From positions 32,674,001-32,738,000 of the forward strand of contig OX419757.1 of the NCBI GenBank assembly GCA_948567375.1: a stretch of DNA of 64,000 nt, read 5' to 3'. The stretch's first letter is position 1. The number at the start of each line of letters is the position of its first letter. Shown here in pieces: positions 46,580 to 57,387 of this stretch. Under the pieces are notes generated by a model that worked only from the letters and a program-made list of their open reading frames with translations, was not told the DNA's origin and made no database searches. Origin of the DNA: Lunularia cruciata (Eukaryota > Streptophyta > Marchantiopsida > Lunulariales > Lunulariaceae). The translations under genes were made by a program, and so were the position numbers.

Positions 46580-48420
46580 CCTATGGATGTGAGTAGAGTG
46601 CAAGCATTCTTTAGGTTGGCAAACTTCTATCATTGCTATGTTAGAGGATTTAGTGACATTGCCAAGGCCTTAACAAAGTTGACCAAGCTTATGCAAGAGT
46701 GGTGGTGGGAAGATGAGCAAGAGAGAGCTTTTATAGAACTCAAGGAGAGGTTGACATCTGCCACTATTTTTTGGAGATTGATTAGAGGACGACCATTCCA
46801 AGTTCACATTGATTGGAGTACATTGGAGCTTGGAGCAATGCTCACCCAACATGATGATGAGAGGAAGGAGTTTGTGGTGGCCTATGCTAGTCACTCTAAA
46901 AATTCAATAGAGGAAAAGTATATTTTATATGAGGGAGAGTGCTTAGTAGAAGTATAAGCAATAGCACATTTCCAACGTTACATATTGGTAACCCCTTCAC
47001 TCTCATCATTGATCACCCCACTAAAGTGGTTGATGGAGTCTAAAAAGATTTTAAGAAGACTTGCATGATGTGCTCTATTTTTACAAGAGTAAAAATATGA
47101 TTTCATGGTTATTCACATACTTGGAGTGGTGAACCATGATGCAGATGCACTGAGTAGAAACCCATAATCCTAGCCAATAGGATCAAACCAGAGCATGTTG
47201 ACCTAGTGAGACAGATGAGGAGATGGTGCCATGTTGGTATGCATCTACCTTTCTATGTATATTTTCTAAGGCTTTGGTGGTATCTCTTTGTGCATGCATG
47301 AGGAGTTATTGAGGTCACAAATCTAGAGCATGGAGATATTAGTACAATTTAGTGAGACATTCATGATGATTTCTTAGCGATGGATTATCTTTGCATTGGT
47401 GTTGTGGATGGTACAAGTAGGGCCAAGGAGAGAGTCTATATTTTTCAACAATCTAGGTGGTTAGATTGGAGGGTAGACACATTCTTTCTGTATGGGAGGA
47501 TAGTAGAGTGCAAATAGTACCACTTCCATCTTAAAGACCATAGTTGGTCTATCATGCTCATGAGAGGCTAGGACATTTTGGAGTTAAGCATACATATAGC
47601 CTACTCCAAAGTCATTATTAGTGGCATAGTATGCAGACCAATGTATAGCAAATTGTTGCTAAATGTGTGGTTTGTGACCAATTTAGATCATCATTTAGTG
47701 CTCCTACACCATAGTTACACCCATTACCTATCATAGGATTGGGTTACCATTAGAGTTTGGACTTTTTTGGACATTTATTATTGACGGTGATACATCATCA
47801 ATATGTTTTGGTTATGGTGGATCACTTCTCCAAGTGGGTTGAGTTGGTGGTACTTCATGACAAGTACAATGAAGGGACGGCTTACTCATTCTTGGATCAA
47901 GTTCTTAGTCATTTTGGTGCACTAAATGTTGAGGTTTTGACTAATCAAGGTACATAGTTCATAAGAGAGTTTCATGTCTTGTACTACAAGGCATTGATTG
48001 ATCATTATACTACCTCTTGAGATCACCTTGAGGCAAATGGCTTAGCAGAGAGAGTGGTTTAGATAGTGAAGAGAGGATTGCATAAGTATGGTTTGCAAAG
48101 AGTCCACTTGGGAGATTGGGATCTCTGGTCACCTTGGTTGGCCATGGGCCATTAGTTCAGCCAGCAAGCTTCCTTAGCATCCTTCTCTCCTTACTTTCTA
48201 CTCTATGGACAAGATCTAGATTTACCTTTAGACATTTGTTGAGATGCTACTATAGTTTTGGACTTTGATGATCCATACATATGGGTGAGCACCTGTTCTC
48301 AACAAGCAGAGATCTTTTAAAGAGTGATGTCAATGGCCTTTAAGAACTTGGCAATTACTCAACATAAGGATACCTTACATTATGCTACTATTTGAAGAGG
48401 AGGTTATAGATCCTTGATCT
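46580..48420 (+). pseudogene. RNase H and integrase of B-host
   Basis: 46583-46957 reads DVSRVQAFFRLANFYHCYVRGF (end of RT), then RNase H with VHIDWSTLELGAML, FVVAYASHS and YEGECL. Integrase finger near 47560-47690 (HAHERLGHFGVKH, CVVCDQ). Core from 47757: VMVDHFSKWVELV (catalytic Asp), then LTNQGT (second Asp lost). C-terminal part 48150-48330 with FSPYFLLYGQD. Broken by stops, many TAG or TGA in place of CAG, CGA or TGG. Confidence 0.83.
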
Positions 48421-48500
48421 ATTGATTTCATCCAAGTGACTATGTATATCTATAGCAAGCAACACCGACGGCACTTGATATTACTATAGGTTGCACTATC

Positions 48501-48800
48501 TTGAGAGTTTGTGAGGTTTTTCCTTCTAGAATCCTTGTGTTAGAAGGACATGATAGTGTTGTTTGGAAGGATCATCTGCACAATTGTGCACCATGCTACC
48601 TCCCAAACATTGATGGTACTATGGACCCAAGCTTGGCACATGTATGTGTAGGCTTGCAATGTATGTTATGCAGCTCTTTTGATGGTGTTGCTACTATGTT
48701 AGTATGTGATAGTTGTTTTAGAGGATGGATTATGGCATGTTTGACTCCTCCCTTCATGGTGGTTCCTCAAGGATAGCGGTTTTGTCCTAGATGTACTTGA
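48501..48800 (+). pseudogene. PHD finger at the C-terminus of B-host Pol
   Basis: Open frame 48501-48776 reads ILVLEGHDSVVWKDHLHNC, then CMLC (first Cys at 48660), MLVCDSC, GWIMACLTPPF and, after a TAG in place of a Trp codon, CPRC (ending 48794). This is C4HC3 spacing except that the histidine has become Ile; B-guest keeps the His. It confirms that the PHD finger belongs to the family and is not an accident of one copy. Confidence 0.78.
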
Positions 48801-48965
48801 CCTATAGCTAGTTCACCTTTTATGTGGTATAGATTGCAGCCATACGACTAATGATGGGGCTTGATAACCTCTTGATCTTTGCCCACCATAGGGTATATCA
48901 CATACTCGGAGTCAATGGCTATATGGAGTTAGAGGAACCTAACAACTATAAGTAAGGGGTAATTG

Positions 48966-49069
48966 TGGCACTTTAGAGTTCATGTATGATTTATGTGTGA
49001 GTTGTGCTTCTTTACTGTATAATGTTGACAGTGATGTATGTTGTGTAGAAAATGTATATACGTATGACA
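48966..49069 (+). repeat. 3' end of B-host (TGGCAC unit)
   Basis: 104-bp segment TGGCACTTTAGAG to CGTATGACA, preceded by the purine-rich AAGTAAGGGGTAATTG. It matches 8356-8254 and 7799-7713 on the minus strand. No second terminal repeat follows; 49070 onward is unrelated sequence. Confidence 0.65.
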
Positions 49070-49906
49070 TGGCACTCCCCTCTTTTATCAACCATTCTTG
49101 TGTGTCATCTTGAAGTATAATAATTGTAGGCAAAGCCGCGGTCATCCATGCAGCTCGCAACCTTGCTTCAAGACAAGAGATGATGATAGGATTTTCTTAT
49201 GACTGGCCGAGTGACTTGGACTGACAATGGTTGATGGCTAACTGGAACTTTGATTTCCCATGGGAGAGGTTTAGGATTAAATGAAGCAAACTGTAGAGCC
49301 TTTGTGGAAGGATATTAGCAGGTGTAGCAGAGCAGCAGAACATGTATGATAAACAACCTATTAGGATAATGGGAAATTTTGGTATTCCCTTGTAGTTTTC
49401 ACTATTTTGAAATATACCCTTGGAAGTTCTCATATAATTAGAAATATGCCCCTCGTTACTATAAGATGCACTCTCCTCCCGGTAAGAGGCACCCCAAATA
49501 AATCGTTCTTGTATGTGTAACAGTGAAGTGAATCCGATGTTCTACTTGTGTTTCTTTCTTCTGAATGTCAAGAAGTTGCAGTAAACCGATCCTCTTTAGG
49601 ATAATCGGCTTCTAAACCCTCCATGGGCTTTGTTTAATTCTTTTCACATGCTTACCATGGCTCACCTCTGATGTTAGCGCTTGAATAGGGACACCCACAT
49701 ATCGTGATTACAAATAATAGAGTATCGCAAATGCACGGGGTGTGAGCAACTAGTAGTGCAGAAATATTGCAAAGTAACAGTCACAATGCATGGGCCTTGT
49801 TGAAAATGTCTAAATCTTGGAGCAATATCCAATTCTGGTTTATGACGATGTTACAAGTTCCTTTCACAAGTATACTCATAAGCTAACATTTCAGTCTATT
49901 TTTGCA

Positions 49907-49982
49907 CACGAGAGCAGGATCTCGTGCGTCAAACAATATCCATCATAGCAAGCAAATCCTCCAAGGGGAGGATTTGCTTGCT
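49907..49982. repeat. Two adjacent perfect hairpins
   Basis: First: 7-bp stem CACGAGA/TCTCGTG (49907-49913 and 49920-49926). Second: 16-bp perfect stem AGCAAGCAAATCCTCC/GGAGGATTTGCTTGCT (49947-49962 and 49967-49982) with a 4-base loop AAGG. Confidence 0.9.
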
Positions 49983-50106
49983 TTCAGCCAGGCACGACCA
50001 CGCAAGAGACAAAAAGTCTCCATTCGTGAGGGATTATAAACCGAAATCCAGAACCCTTACCACATAGAGGAATGTTTGGTTTAGAGGTGCGTCAAGAAGG
50101 AGAGTG

Positions 50107-50137
50107 CGTCGTACAGCAAGAGATTTGCTGTACGACG
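50107..50137. repeat. Perfect 13-bp hairpin
   Basis: CGTCGTACAGCAA (50107-50119) pairs fully with 50125-50137 around a 5-base loop. It occupies the same place as the 49947 hairpin within a diverged direct repeat (ATTCGTGAGGGAT at 50022 and 50151; TGTTTGGYTTAGAGGTGC at 50073 and 50227), but its stem sequence is unrelated. Confidence 0.9.
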
Positions 50138-52357
50138 ATCAAAAGACGTCATTCGTGAGGGATCATAAACCCTTATTCATAGATTCATAACCTTAACACA
50201 TACAAGAACCTTTAACAAATATAGATTGTTTGGCTTAGAGGTGCATCCTACAAGAACCTAAGGTATATTTGCAATTATACAAACCCTATGCATGATGCAG
50301 TTTTGGAGGGAGTGATTATTCATCGTACTGGATGTACAATGAGCGGAGCAGCCACACAAAAGGTCTCCAAGTAGAGGGGTATGCAGCGGGATCACCTCTT
50401 TGTTCCTCTAGCCTTGGAGTTATATGGAGCGATGGACATGGCGTTCTACACATTTATCAAGGAGTGCAGAAACGCTTATCATATTAGACGCAGGGGTACT
50501 ACTCTCACTCTCATACTTTGTAGCATACTTTAGATAGTGTGTGTCCATTACTCTAAAGAGAGCATTGGCTAGTGCATTCCATAGAAGAGCAATCACTCTA
50601 GGTGCCGCTTCTTAGGATGCTCTAGTAATTTGTAGACCTCAAACTTGCATAGCTAGGATATCTTAGGTGCGGATATTTCATATCTATAATATTGGAACCT
50701 AGTCTCATTCTAACTCTTTTGTCTCTCCCTTGTACGCCTTGATGGGTCTTCCTATCCTTCTTGTGTTTTATGTGGTCACCTTTTCGCGATTATACGAACT
50801 TACATAGGCATGGTTCAAAGACATGTTTCAAAATAGTGAAAACTACATAGGTATTTATCAAATTTGCCCTGGGATTATTGGTTGCCTCTCAAAGATAAAG
50901 GCCGTGTGGTAGAACACTTGAGTAACAGTTAGTCTTAACGTGGCAGATCGATATTATATGGTGCGTGAAGGTAGGCTACAGTTCTCCCTTTCCTAGGGCT
51001 ATGTCAATATTTTCCTTCATCTCAAGCACAACGATACTCCAATAACAAGCAACAGCACATTATCACGCTCCTGCTGATCCAATTCTCGAGTACAATTTAT
51101 CTGATATTCCGGCGAATGCATAAGCATATATTGAGAGGGTATTGAGCCAAGCTTCAGTGGCAGATTACATCAGCTCACAACTAACACCTCTTTTATCTTC
51201 ATTCGAGACATACCTGAAGACAACATGTAAGAATTGACCATTAAACTAGTTGGCGAAGTCAGCCTTCTCTTTGCTGGATTTATGGTCTCCATGAAAAACC
51301 GACAATGATACATAAATATAAATATAAATATAAAACTCTGTTCATAACCATCCTCTCGTCAAATAACGAGAGGACCAGAATATGAATTCCATAACACAGA
51401 TAGATGAATCCTTATTGGGCTTCCCATAGCTACAGGTGCCATAGCAGCCCTTTAGCACACTGTCAAGCAATCCAAACTAGAGTGCAAAAAGTTATGAAGA
51501 GGAACAAACTCGGTATCCGCAATCACGCCATAACTTATCTATCCATCCACTCACTGACAACTAACGCTCCAGATCAACTAACCAAGCTCAAATGCGCATA
51601 CCGCTTTCCTTTTGTGCCAACAGCTCTACCAGATTATTACTGTGTCTGGCAGCACACGTATCAAAGACGAATTGGGGAAGTGTCCCAAATTTACTTCTGT
51701 CAGCGAGGGAGAAAACATTGAGAACAAGAATCCTCTTCTTGTACAGAAGTTTACACTGCGAAACTGTTGAAGTGGACACGCTAATGTACCATCATCTTAC
51801 TCAAAGCCTACCATAGGAAACATTACACCAATGAGACTATTGTAGTTACTGACATGTGAATCTTGTAATACAGGATTACTGAAAAGACTTGTCAAAATGT
51901 GCTCTTGAGTTTCATAATACCTTCCGTTTCCTCCACGTATGAACTTATAAATAAGAGCAGTACCGATGTCGAATCTCGTTAAATCACGCAGTCAATCTTC
52001 TGCAAGATCCACATAGCAGTAGTGATGTCAGACATGATTTCAATTCGACATCGGGTTCTGTTTGCTATCCTGAAAATCACGAGGGTAGATTCCTGTAATA
52101 GCCGCTACTATAACCCTTCCACAGGGCGAGTTCCGGGAGGGAACTGGTTCGTGCTCTCTGCTTCTTAGGTGTACTTGTTACTTGGATGTGAAATATGTAC
52201 ATGAAATCTATGATAATCAATCTCACATCATGTGGACCACTAAAATTCACACTAAACTAAATTCATATCCTTATGCAGGTAGATTAGCTTGAGCGACAAG
52301 CGAAATAGATAAAAATATAATATAATATAAAAAAAACTTGGCAGGAGATATCGAGCC

Positions 52358-52428
52358 GCGCAGCTGGTGTAGTGGTATCATGGTACCCTCCCACGGTACC
52401 GACCGGGGTTCGATTCCCCGGCTGCGCA
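52358..52428 (+). tRNA. tRNA-Gly(CCC)
   Basis: 71-nt cloverleaf. Acceptor GCGCAGC pairs perfectly with GCTGCGC (52421-52427), discriminator A at 52428. Anticodon stem GTACC/GGTAC around loop CTCCCAC, anticodon CCC at 52390-52392. T arm GGGGTTCGATTCCCC. A-box (TGGTGTAGTGG) and B-box (GGTTCGATTCC) are intact, so it looks functional. It delivers glycine at GGG codons. Confidence 0.97.
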
Positions 52429-52431
52429 AAA

Positions 52432-52447
52432 TTTTAAGAACCTTTTT
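52432..52447 (+). terminator. RNA polymerase III terminator of tRNA-Gly
   Basis: TTTT at 52432-52435, three bases after the tRNA, with a backup TTTTT at 52443-52447. Confidence 0.8.
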
Positions 52448-53208
52448 CTCGGACCATTACTGGCGTTTTCTCCAGTTGTGATGTTTATTCCTTCTACCAC
52501 GCTTCCTTCGAGTTCAGATTTTCGGAAACTGCCTCAACCCTTTAGGATTGTTTGGTCCTACGCCTTCCTTTTGTGATTCATTCCCTCCATTACCTATGCT
52601 TCTGTCAGTTTTGCATGATTACATATATACTGTATGGACCCTTCCTTAAAATATAATCATTTTTTAACATGCCTTTTCTTCCTCTCCACGCAACCGCAGA
52701 GAAATATATATATATACATACACATGACAGCAGGTGATATTGAAATACAGTATGGATAAGTTAATCGTGCATTCGTTTGCTCGAATAAGAGAAATATACG
52801 ATGTAGGGCATTTCCCCGAACTGAATACACTTCTATTTTCTTCATAGAACGTTTGTTTGTGAGTTTCTATCAAATTGTAATATTATTTCTACATTACATA
52901 TTTTATTCAAGGAATAGAGAGAAAAAGGGCAATGTTAAAAATCCTAACCTGGTTATATATGGCGTATATCACTATTGCACATTCGCTAGTCGTAATATTA
53001 GCCGAAAATGAATTTTGAACTAGATTAAACTCCGTAAATTATAAATTAGACTTTTTCTATCATAAAGCTTCGATTAGCAGGTTGTAGGTTTTCGTAATCT
53101 GCTCTTGATAGCAAGATATCTTAGCTGTTGACGGTTGTAAACTTTGTGATTTATTCAAAACTCTAAGCAGCTAAGTAACTAGTTTCACTATGAATGATTC
53201 ATTATATT

Positions 53209-53406
53209 CTGTAAGTTATAATTTTCTCAACAAAAAGACAATTGAAGGATTGATCACGAGCTTCACATGTGACTGAGGGATATGGAGAACCCAGGCCATC
53301 TACCGTAACCAGCAGGTCACTATCAGAACCTCAAAGGTCCGACTCTAAGGTTCTCATTTCTAAATTGAGAACCTTAGAAAATTTACTGTAAGTTATAATT
53401 TTCTCA
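53209..53406. repeat. 21-bp direct repeat flanking a 156-bp segment with a terminal hairpin
   Basis: CTGTAAGTTATAATTTTCTCA occurs at 53209-53229 and 53386-53406 without a mismatch. The enclosed segment ends with a 13-bp perfect hairpin (TCTAAGGTTCTCA at 53344-53356, complement at 53366-53378, 9-base loop). Confidence 0.85.
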
Positions 53407-53897
53407 CTCTAAATTTTCTTTGATTTTCGAGGCACTATAAGAGTTTACTCTATCTTTCAATTCGATACAGCTTGACTTTCCTTTGAGTTCCTCTAATTTG
53501 AAATGCAATGATAAAGGTTTTGAAATTTGATAGAAAGGATATAAGTACAATGTTATCGAATAACCTCCCTTTTCAAAGAATAGAGATATTTAACCAGAGA
53601 GATTATCAACGACAGTATTTACGAGTTTTAGACTATTAGGTATGACAACATTTTACGTAATCACGCAGTGTAAAACTCGTCTTTTTTTCCAGCGCATGTG
53701 TACAACGGTCCGGAAATTCGCGTACGCACTGTCCGTGTGCGAACTTAAGGTGCGCGATCAGACTTAACACTAACAATGCTACCTGTCTGAAGACCGTATA
53801 TTAGCGAGGTTCTACAGTTTTGTGGGCATTCTCTATTTTCATGAGGTGGTCGTTTCTTAGACAACTAAAAATAAGGTGTAAAGGCCCTAATGTCCAC
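53407..53897. other. Intergenic, nothing recognised
   Basis: About 490 bp. A locally CpG-rich patch (53690-53760) stands out against AT-rich surroundings. No gene seen. Confidence 0.5.
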
Positions 53898-53972
53898 GGG
53901 GAGGAAAGTTCACATGGTAGAGCGATCACTTCGCATGCGATAGGCACGGAGATCGACACTCTCCACCTCCAC
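53898..53972 (+). pseudogene. Decayed tRNA-Ala(CGC)-like sequence
   Basis: GGGGAGGAAAGTTCACATGG, then TAGAGCGATCACTTCGCATG, then CGATAGGCACGGAG follows a plant tRNA-Ala with anticodon CGC in the expected loop TTCGCAT. The D arm has one extra base, the anticodon stem has an A-C mismatch, and the T arm (CGGAGATCGACACTCTC) has lost the invariant TTC of the B-box. Acceptor pairing is poor. Probably a pseudogene, or the head of an old tRNA-derived SINE. Confidence 0.6.
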
Positions 53973-54049
53973 CGGTTTCGATCTGGTCCTTCAGCATACC
54001 CTGGGGGGGATTACTCTAGCAATCTACATTGATTTTAGGAATTGAAAGA

Positions 54050-54390
54050 ATGGTTGCCTTTCGTACTTCTCCATTCTGAAAGACCTAATTGACCAGAGGG
54101 AGATGTTTCCCATCCTTCATTTTTTACCCTACGCGGTCGCCTTTCTTTCTTGACTGCAGGGGGATGTTCATGGTATTGTCTTTTGGGCTCATCCATATTG
54201 AAAGACCCGACTGACTGCAGGGAGATGTTTTTGATGCTTTTCGAAAAAGAAAGACCATCCATCTGGGACTAGTTCTCTCATCTATTGTCATCTTACATTG
54301 TAAAGGGAACTTCAAGTGAAAGAACGATCTTGACTTTCGGGTTTTTCCACACTAAAAGACCCAAGTGATTGCAGGGAGATGTTTCTGAAG
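54050..54390. repeat. Diverged short repeats of a GCAGGGAGATGTTT phrase
   Basis: The phrase AAAGACCYRAYTGAYYRCAG followed by GGAGATGTTT occurs at about 54077, 54201 and 54344, with a shorter copy near 54152. One segment (54108-54140, CCTTCATTTTTTACCCTACG then CGGTC) is the reverse complement of phrases in the 57.4-58.0 kb repeats, so this belongs to the same local repeat family. Confidence 0.65.
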
Positions 54391-54491
54391 CTACCCCGTA
54401 ACGAGAGGTTATTTGGGACTGGTGAGAGATCATGTCGATAATAACGACCTAGCGTACGACAAGAATTTGAAATAGTAGGAAATACAAACAA

Positions 54492-54870
54492 GCTAGATTT
54501 TATTGAATTCCAAACAAAGCTAGTACCACCAACAAACGAAATGTTATTGATCGTTCCTAAGGCTCCAGCACTTCAGTATTTTAGACTCTGATACCAGGAG
54601 CTGAAAATAACTCTGATACAAAAACTGATTAAGCGGCTGCTGAATTAGTGGACCAAAGTCACACCATGCTCCCGGGGGGCTAGATTTTATTGAATTCCAA
54701 ACAAAGCTAGTACCACCACCAACAAACGAAATGTTATTGATCGTTCCTAAGGCTCCAGGCACTTCAGTATTTTAGACTCTGATACCAGGAGCTGAAAATA
54801 ACTCTGATACAAAAACTGATTAAGCGGCTGCTGAATTGGTGGGCCAAAGTCACACCATGCTCCCGGGGGG
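54492..54870 (-). repeat. Tandem duplication (about 190 bp x 2) attached to the tRNA-Ile-like sequence
   Basis: 54492-54679 and 54680-54870 are nearly identical, differing by a few substitutions and two small indels (ACCACCAAC versus ACCACCACCAAC; CCAGCAC versus CCAGGCAC). On the minus strand each unit contains TGTATCAGAG and CTGGTATCAGAGTC, like a retroelement Met primer site, and each ends in a run of C at the border with the next. Confidence 0.92.
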
Positions 54871-54931
54871 GCTCGAACCCACGACCTTCGGCTCATAAGA
54901 CCGATGCTCTAACCAACTGAGCTACGGGGGC
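54858..54931 (-). tRNA. tRNA-Ile(UAU)-like gene or tRNA-derived element head
   Basis: Minus-strand cloverleaf: acceptor GCCCCCG, TAGCTC D arm with GTTGGTTAGAGC, anticodon stem TCGGT/GCCGA, loop CTTATGA with anticodon UAU (54897-54895), B-box GGTTCGAGCC. Two mismatches: C3-A70 in the acceptor and T50-C64 in the T stem. Both arise because the last 12 bases (CCCCCCGGGAGC) belong to the adjacent duplicated body rather than to a normal tRNA 3' end. So it may be a chimera whose processing and function are doubtful. Confidence 0.6.
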
Positions 54932-56159
54932 GTTCACTACCCTCAGGGCCCCGTAGTTCAACTAAGATAGCTACCACGTAGATGCCTACAAGTTAGTTGA
55001 CAATTCCTTCGCATCTTTAAACATGTGCGATTTGATAGATAGTTCTTCGATTCTATGCTTTGATCAATCATTTATCATGCATATACTCAATACATCATTA
55101 ATTTTATCTGCCTTTGCATACATCTTCTGGTTGATTTAACGTTTATGTCATGTGTGCATGTCACATTTTTAAGTGGTCAAATTACCCTAGGAACCCCAAA
55201 AACTAAATTGCAAAGAAGATCGGTATTGTCAGCTGAAATTGGACTGCAAAATATAACAATTAGAGGTCATATACATAAATTCCACTGGAATTTATGTATT
55301 CAAATAAAATCAAGAATGTAATATCCAGTGACCGGGTTGCTACAGACCTAAATTCAAATATAGATTGATATTTTTAATCAGAATTAGAAATGCTATGTCA
55401 TATAAATCTCACGGATATAAGTCAAGCAAATCTGATTATATAGTTTAAAGAGTTATGTTATTCGAGATAATCATAATAGTACTTAATGAGTATAACTATG
55501 TACTAATTCACAAATGTACTTGACTATGCATCTTCCTCTCATGAAGTAAAATGTTAATTGTGATGTTAATTGTCAATAGTTAGAGATATCCATAGTATGT
55601 TAATTTTTTCATTATGCCTTACTAACTTTAAGTTTATACTTTGCGTCTAATAGATAAGATACTTGATATCCTTTTTTTTTAAATTAACGTTTCAGTGGAA
55701 TAGCATGCTCATTAAATTAAACTTCATATGGTGGCTGTTTAGATGATTTAAAACATCAAAATTAATCGCATACAATAGCCATGTAAATGATCTATCCATA
55801 TTAATCATCACCATTTATCAGAAGGGAAGAAAATTGCAGTTAATGACAATGATCAATCAACACTAATTATTAAAAGATCTAATCACGTTGATTTTGGAAA
55901 GGAAATAAAATAATGTAGTATATGATGAAATGGAATAATATTATTAATTAAATAGGATCGGCAAGATGCCTCTATGCCATACGCTGATGCTTCTTCAAAT
56001 GCTCCAAAGTCAAATTGCCTCTATTCCACAAGATGATACTTTATCGGATGTTCTAGGTCAAGTTGCCTCATGAAGTGAGATAGAAACAACCTGACCTGGA
56101 ACATCTAGTTATTCATAAACCATACGATTTGCATAGTTCAAATATCTTAACACGGAACC
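54932..56159. other. AT-rich intergenic region, nothing recognised
   Basis: About 1.2 kb, strongly AT-rich, with no coding frame, RNA gene or element end seen. Confidence 0.6.
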
Positions 56160-57387
56160 ATGTTGGACGCCTAGACGAGTGTCTTCCCATCCTTCTTCTT
56201 GTCATATGTTATCTCACATGGTGGTCTTTCCTTTTTTTCTCTATCCAATAAGCAAAGACAATAGTTCTCTTTTGCTCTATCCTTCTTGTTATCCTATACG
56301 GTAGCCTTTCTTTTTTCTCTATCCCATAAGGAAAAAGGCGACGGGTAGGAAAAATGAAGGATGGGAAGACCCCATCAAGCCATACAAGGGAGAGACAAAA
56401 AAAAGCAACACGGGGCTAAGCCCCAATAGAGTCTGTATGAAAAATCTTCCCTACCGCACCTAAAATACACAAGCTATGCAAGTCATACGGTCTACACACA
56501 ACTGGAGCATCCGATAAAACATCACCTAATGTGATTGGTCTCCTATGGATTGCACTAACCACTGCACTATGTAGAGCAATGGACACACACTGTCTAGGTA
56601 GGGACAAGCAGCTGGGCGGGGGACTGTTTGACTTGGAGGGATCTTCTTACCCTTCTTGTTATCTTACACGGGTCGCCTGTCTTTCTTCGCTATCCCTAAG
56701 TAGGGACAAGCTCCTGGGGTGGACTGGGAAACAAGGCCTTGAGTTGTCCCTCTACCTATAGGTAGATCGCACAAACATGCTTCAGATGATTCAGAAACAA
56801 CTACACTCACATGTTTATAATTTGGGGAACTAGGTGACGGCGCAGGATAACAAGAAGGATGGGAAGACCCCGTCAAGCCTTACAAGGAAAAGATATAGAG
56901 GATAAAATGAAGCTGACCCCAATAGTATGGGGAATAGAAATATTATGTTTAGAGTTCGAAAGCCGACATGCTACACTTGGGATGTCTAGATTTGGTCTAC
57001 AGTTTATACAATCATAGCCCTGACATTATTCATCTTGGACGAACAGGGTGCCACAGAGCGATTTGTAAATTCCGCGCTACATATTATTCAAGAAAAACCC
57101 TAAAGAAACCAGAGGCTTTATACTATACTTTTCTACCAAATTCGCGGTTTTACTTCAATCTGTACCTTTACACCTTCCATGAGATCATACTGCTAACGGT
57201 TCAACGGGTTTCATTACACAATAAACTACAGATGAGTTAAGATATAATGTTACTATTATTTCACTGGCTTTAGCCATCTACATACATCCTCACGTGGAGA
57301 TGGCCGGACCTGACGGGGGCTTTAAACTGACAATTTGAACAGAAATTCCCTTAAAACTTGAACTGTTCCTTCAAGATAAGAGGGACA
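56160..57387. repeat. Diverged copies of a local repeat in both orientations
   Basis: The phrase GATGGGAAGACCCCRTCAAGCC followed by ACAAGG-type sequence and ...CACCTAA occurs plus-strand at about 56355 and 56858. Inverted remnants (CTTCTTGTTATCYTACACGG followed by CTTTCTTTTTTCTCTATCC-like runs) occur at about 56190, 56275 and 56655. No coding potential. Ancestral to, or partners of, the younger copies at 57.4-58.4 kb. Confidence 0.7.

Larger units (their letters stand above)
4987..49069 (+). mobile_element. B-host: DNMT/PHD-family Ty3/gypsy element, heavily interrupted
   Basis: Oldest layer of the nest. Plus-strand pieces are 4987-6947 (gag), 7629-7712 (just before protease), 32191-32960 (protease and following domain), 34278-35485 (linker and reverse transcriptase) and 46580-49069 (RNase H, integrase, PHD finger, end). 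The pieces are assigned to one element because the joined edges match the continuous minus-strand B-guest: the 7712/32194 edges reconstitute TTTGGTTCACACC, and the 35485/46580 edges run on inside the reverse transcriptase/RNase H region. All frames are broken. The 5' end is hidden beyond A1 or lost. Confidence 0.8.
49070..52357. other. Intergenic region, no gene recognised
   Basis: About 3.3 kb with only short open frames on either strand, none with a recognisable motif. Contains the hairpin cluster at 49907-50240 and an AAATAT microsatellite near 51310-51335. It separates the retroelement nest from the tRNA-Gly gene. Confidence 0.6.

Noticed and set aside
51404-51721. 105-codon plus-strand open frame in the intergenic region
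   Set aside because: No recognisable domain and competing frames on both strands overlap it; chance cannot be excluded.
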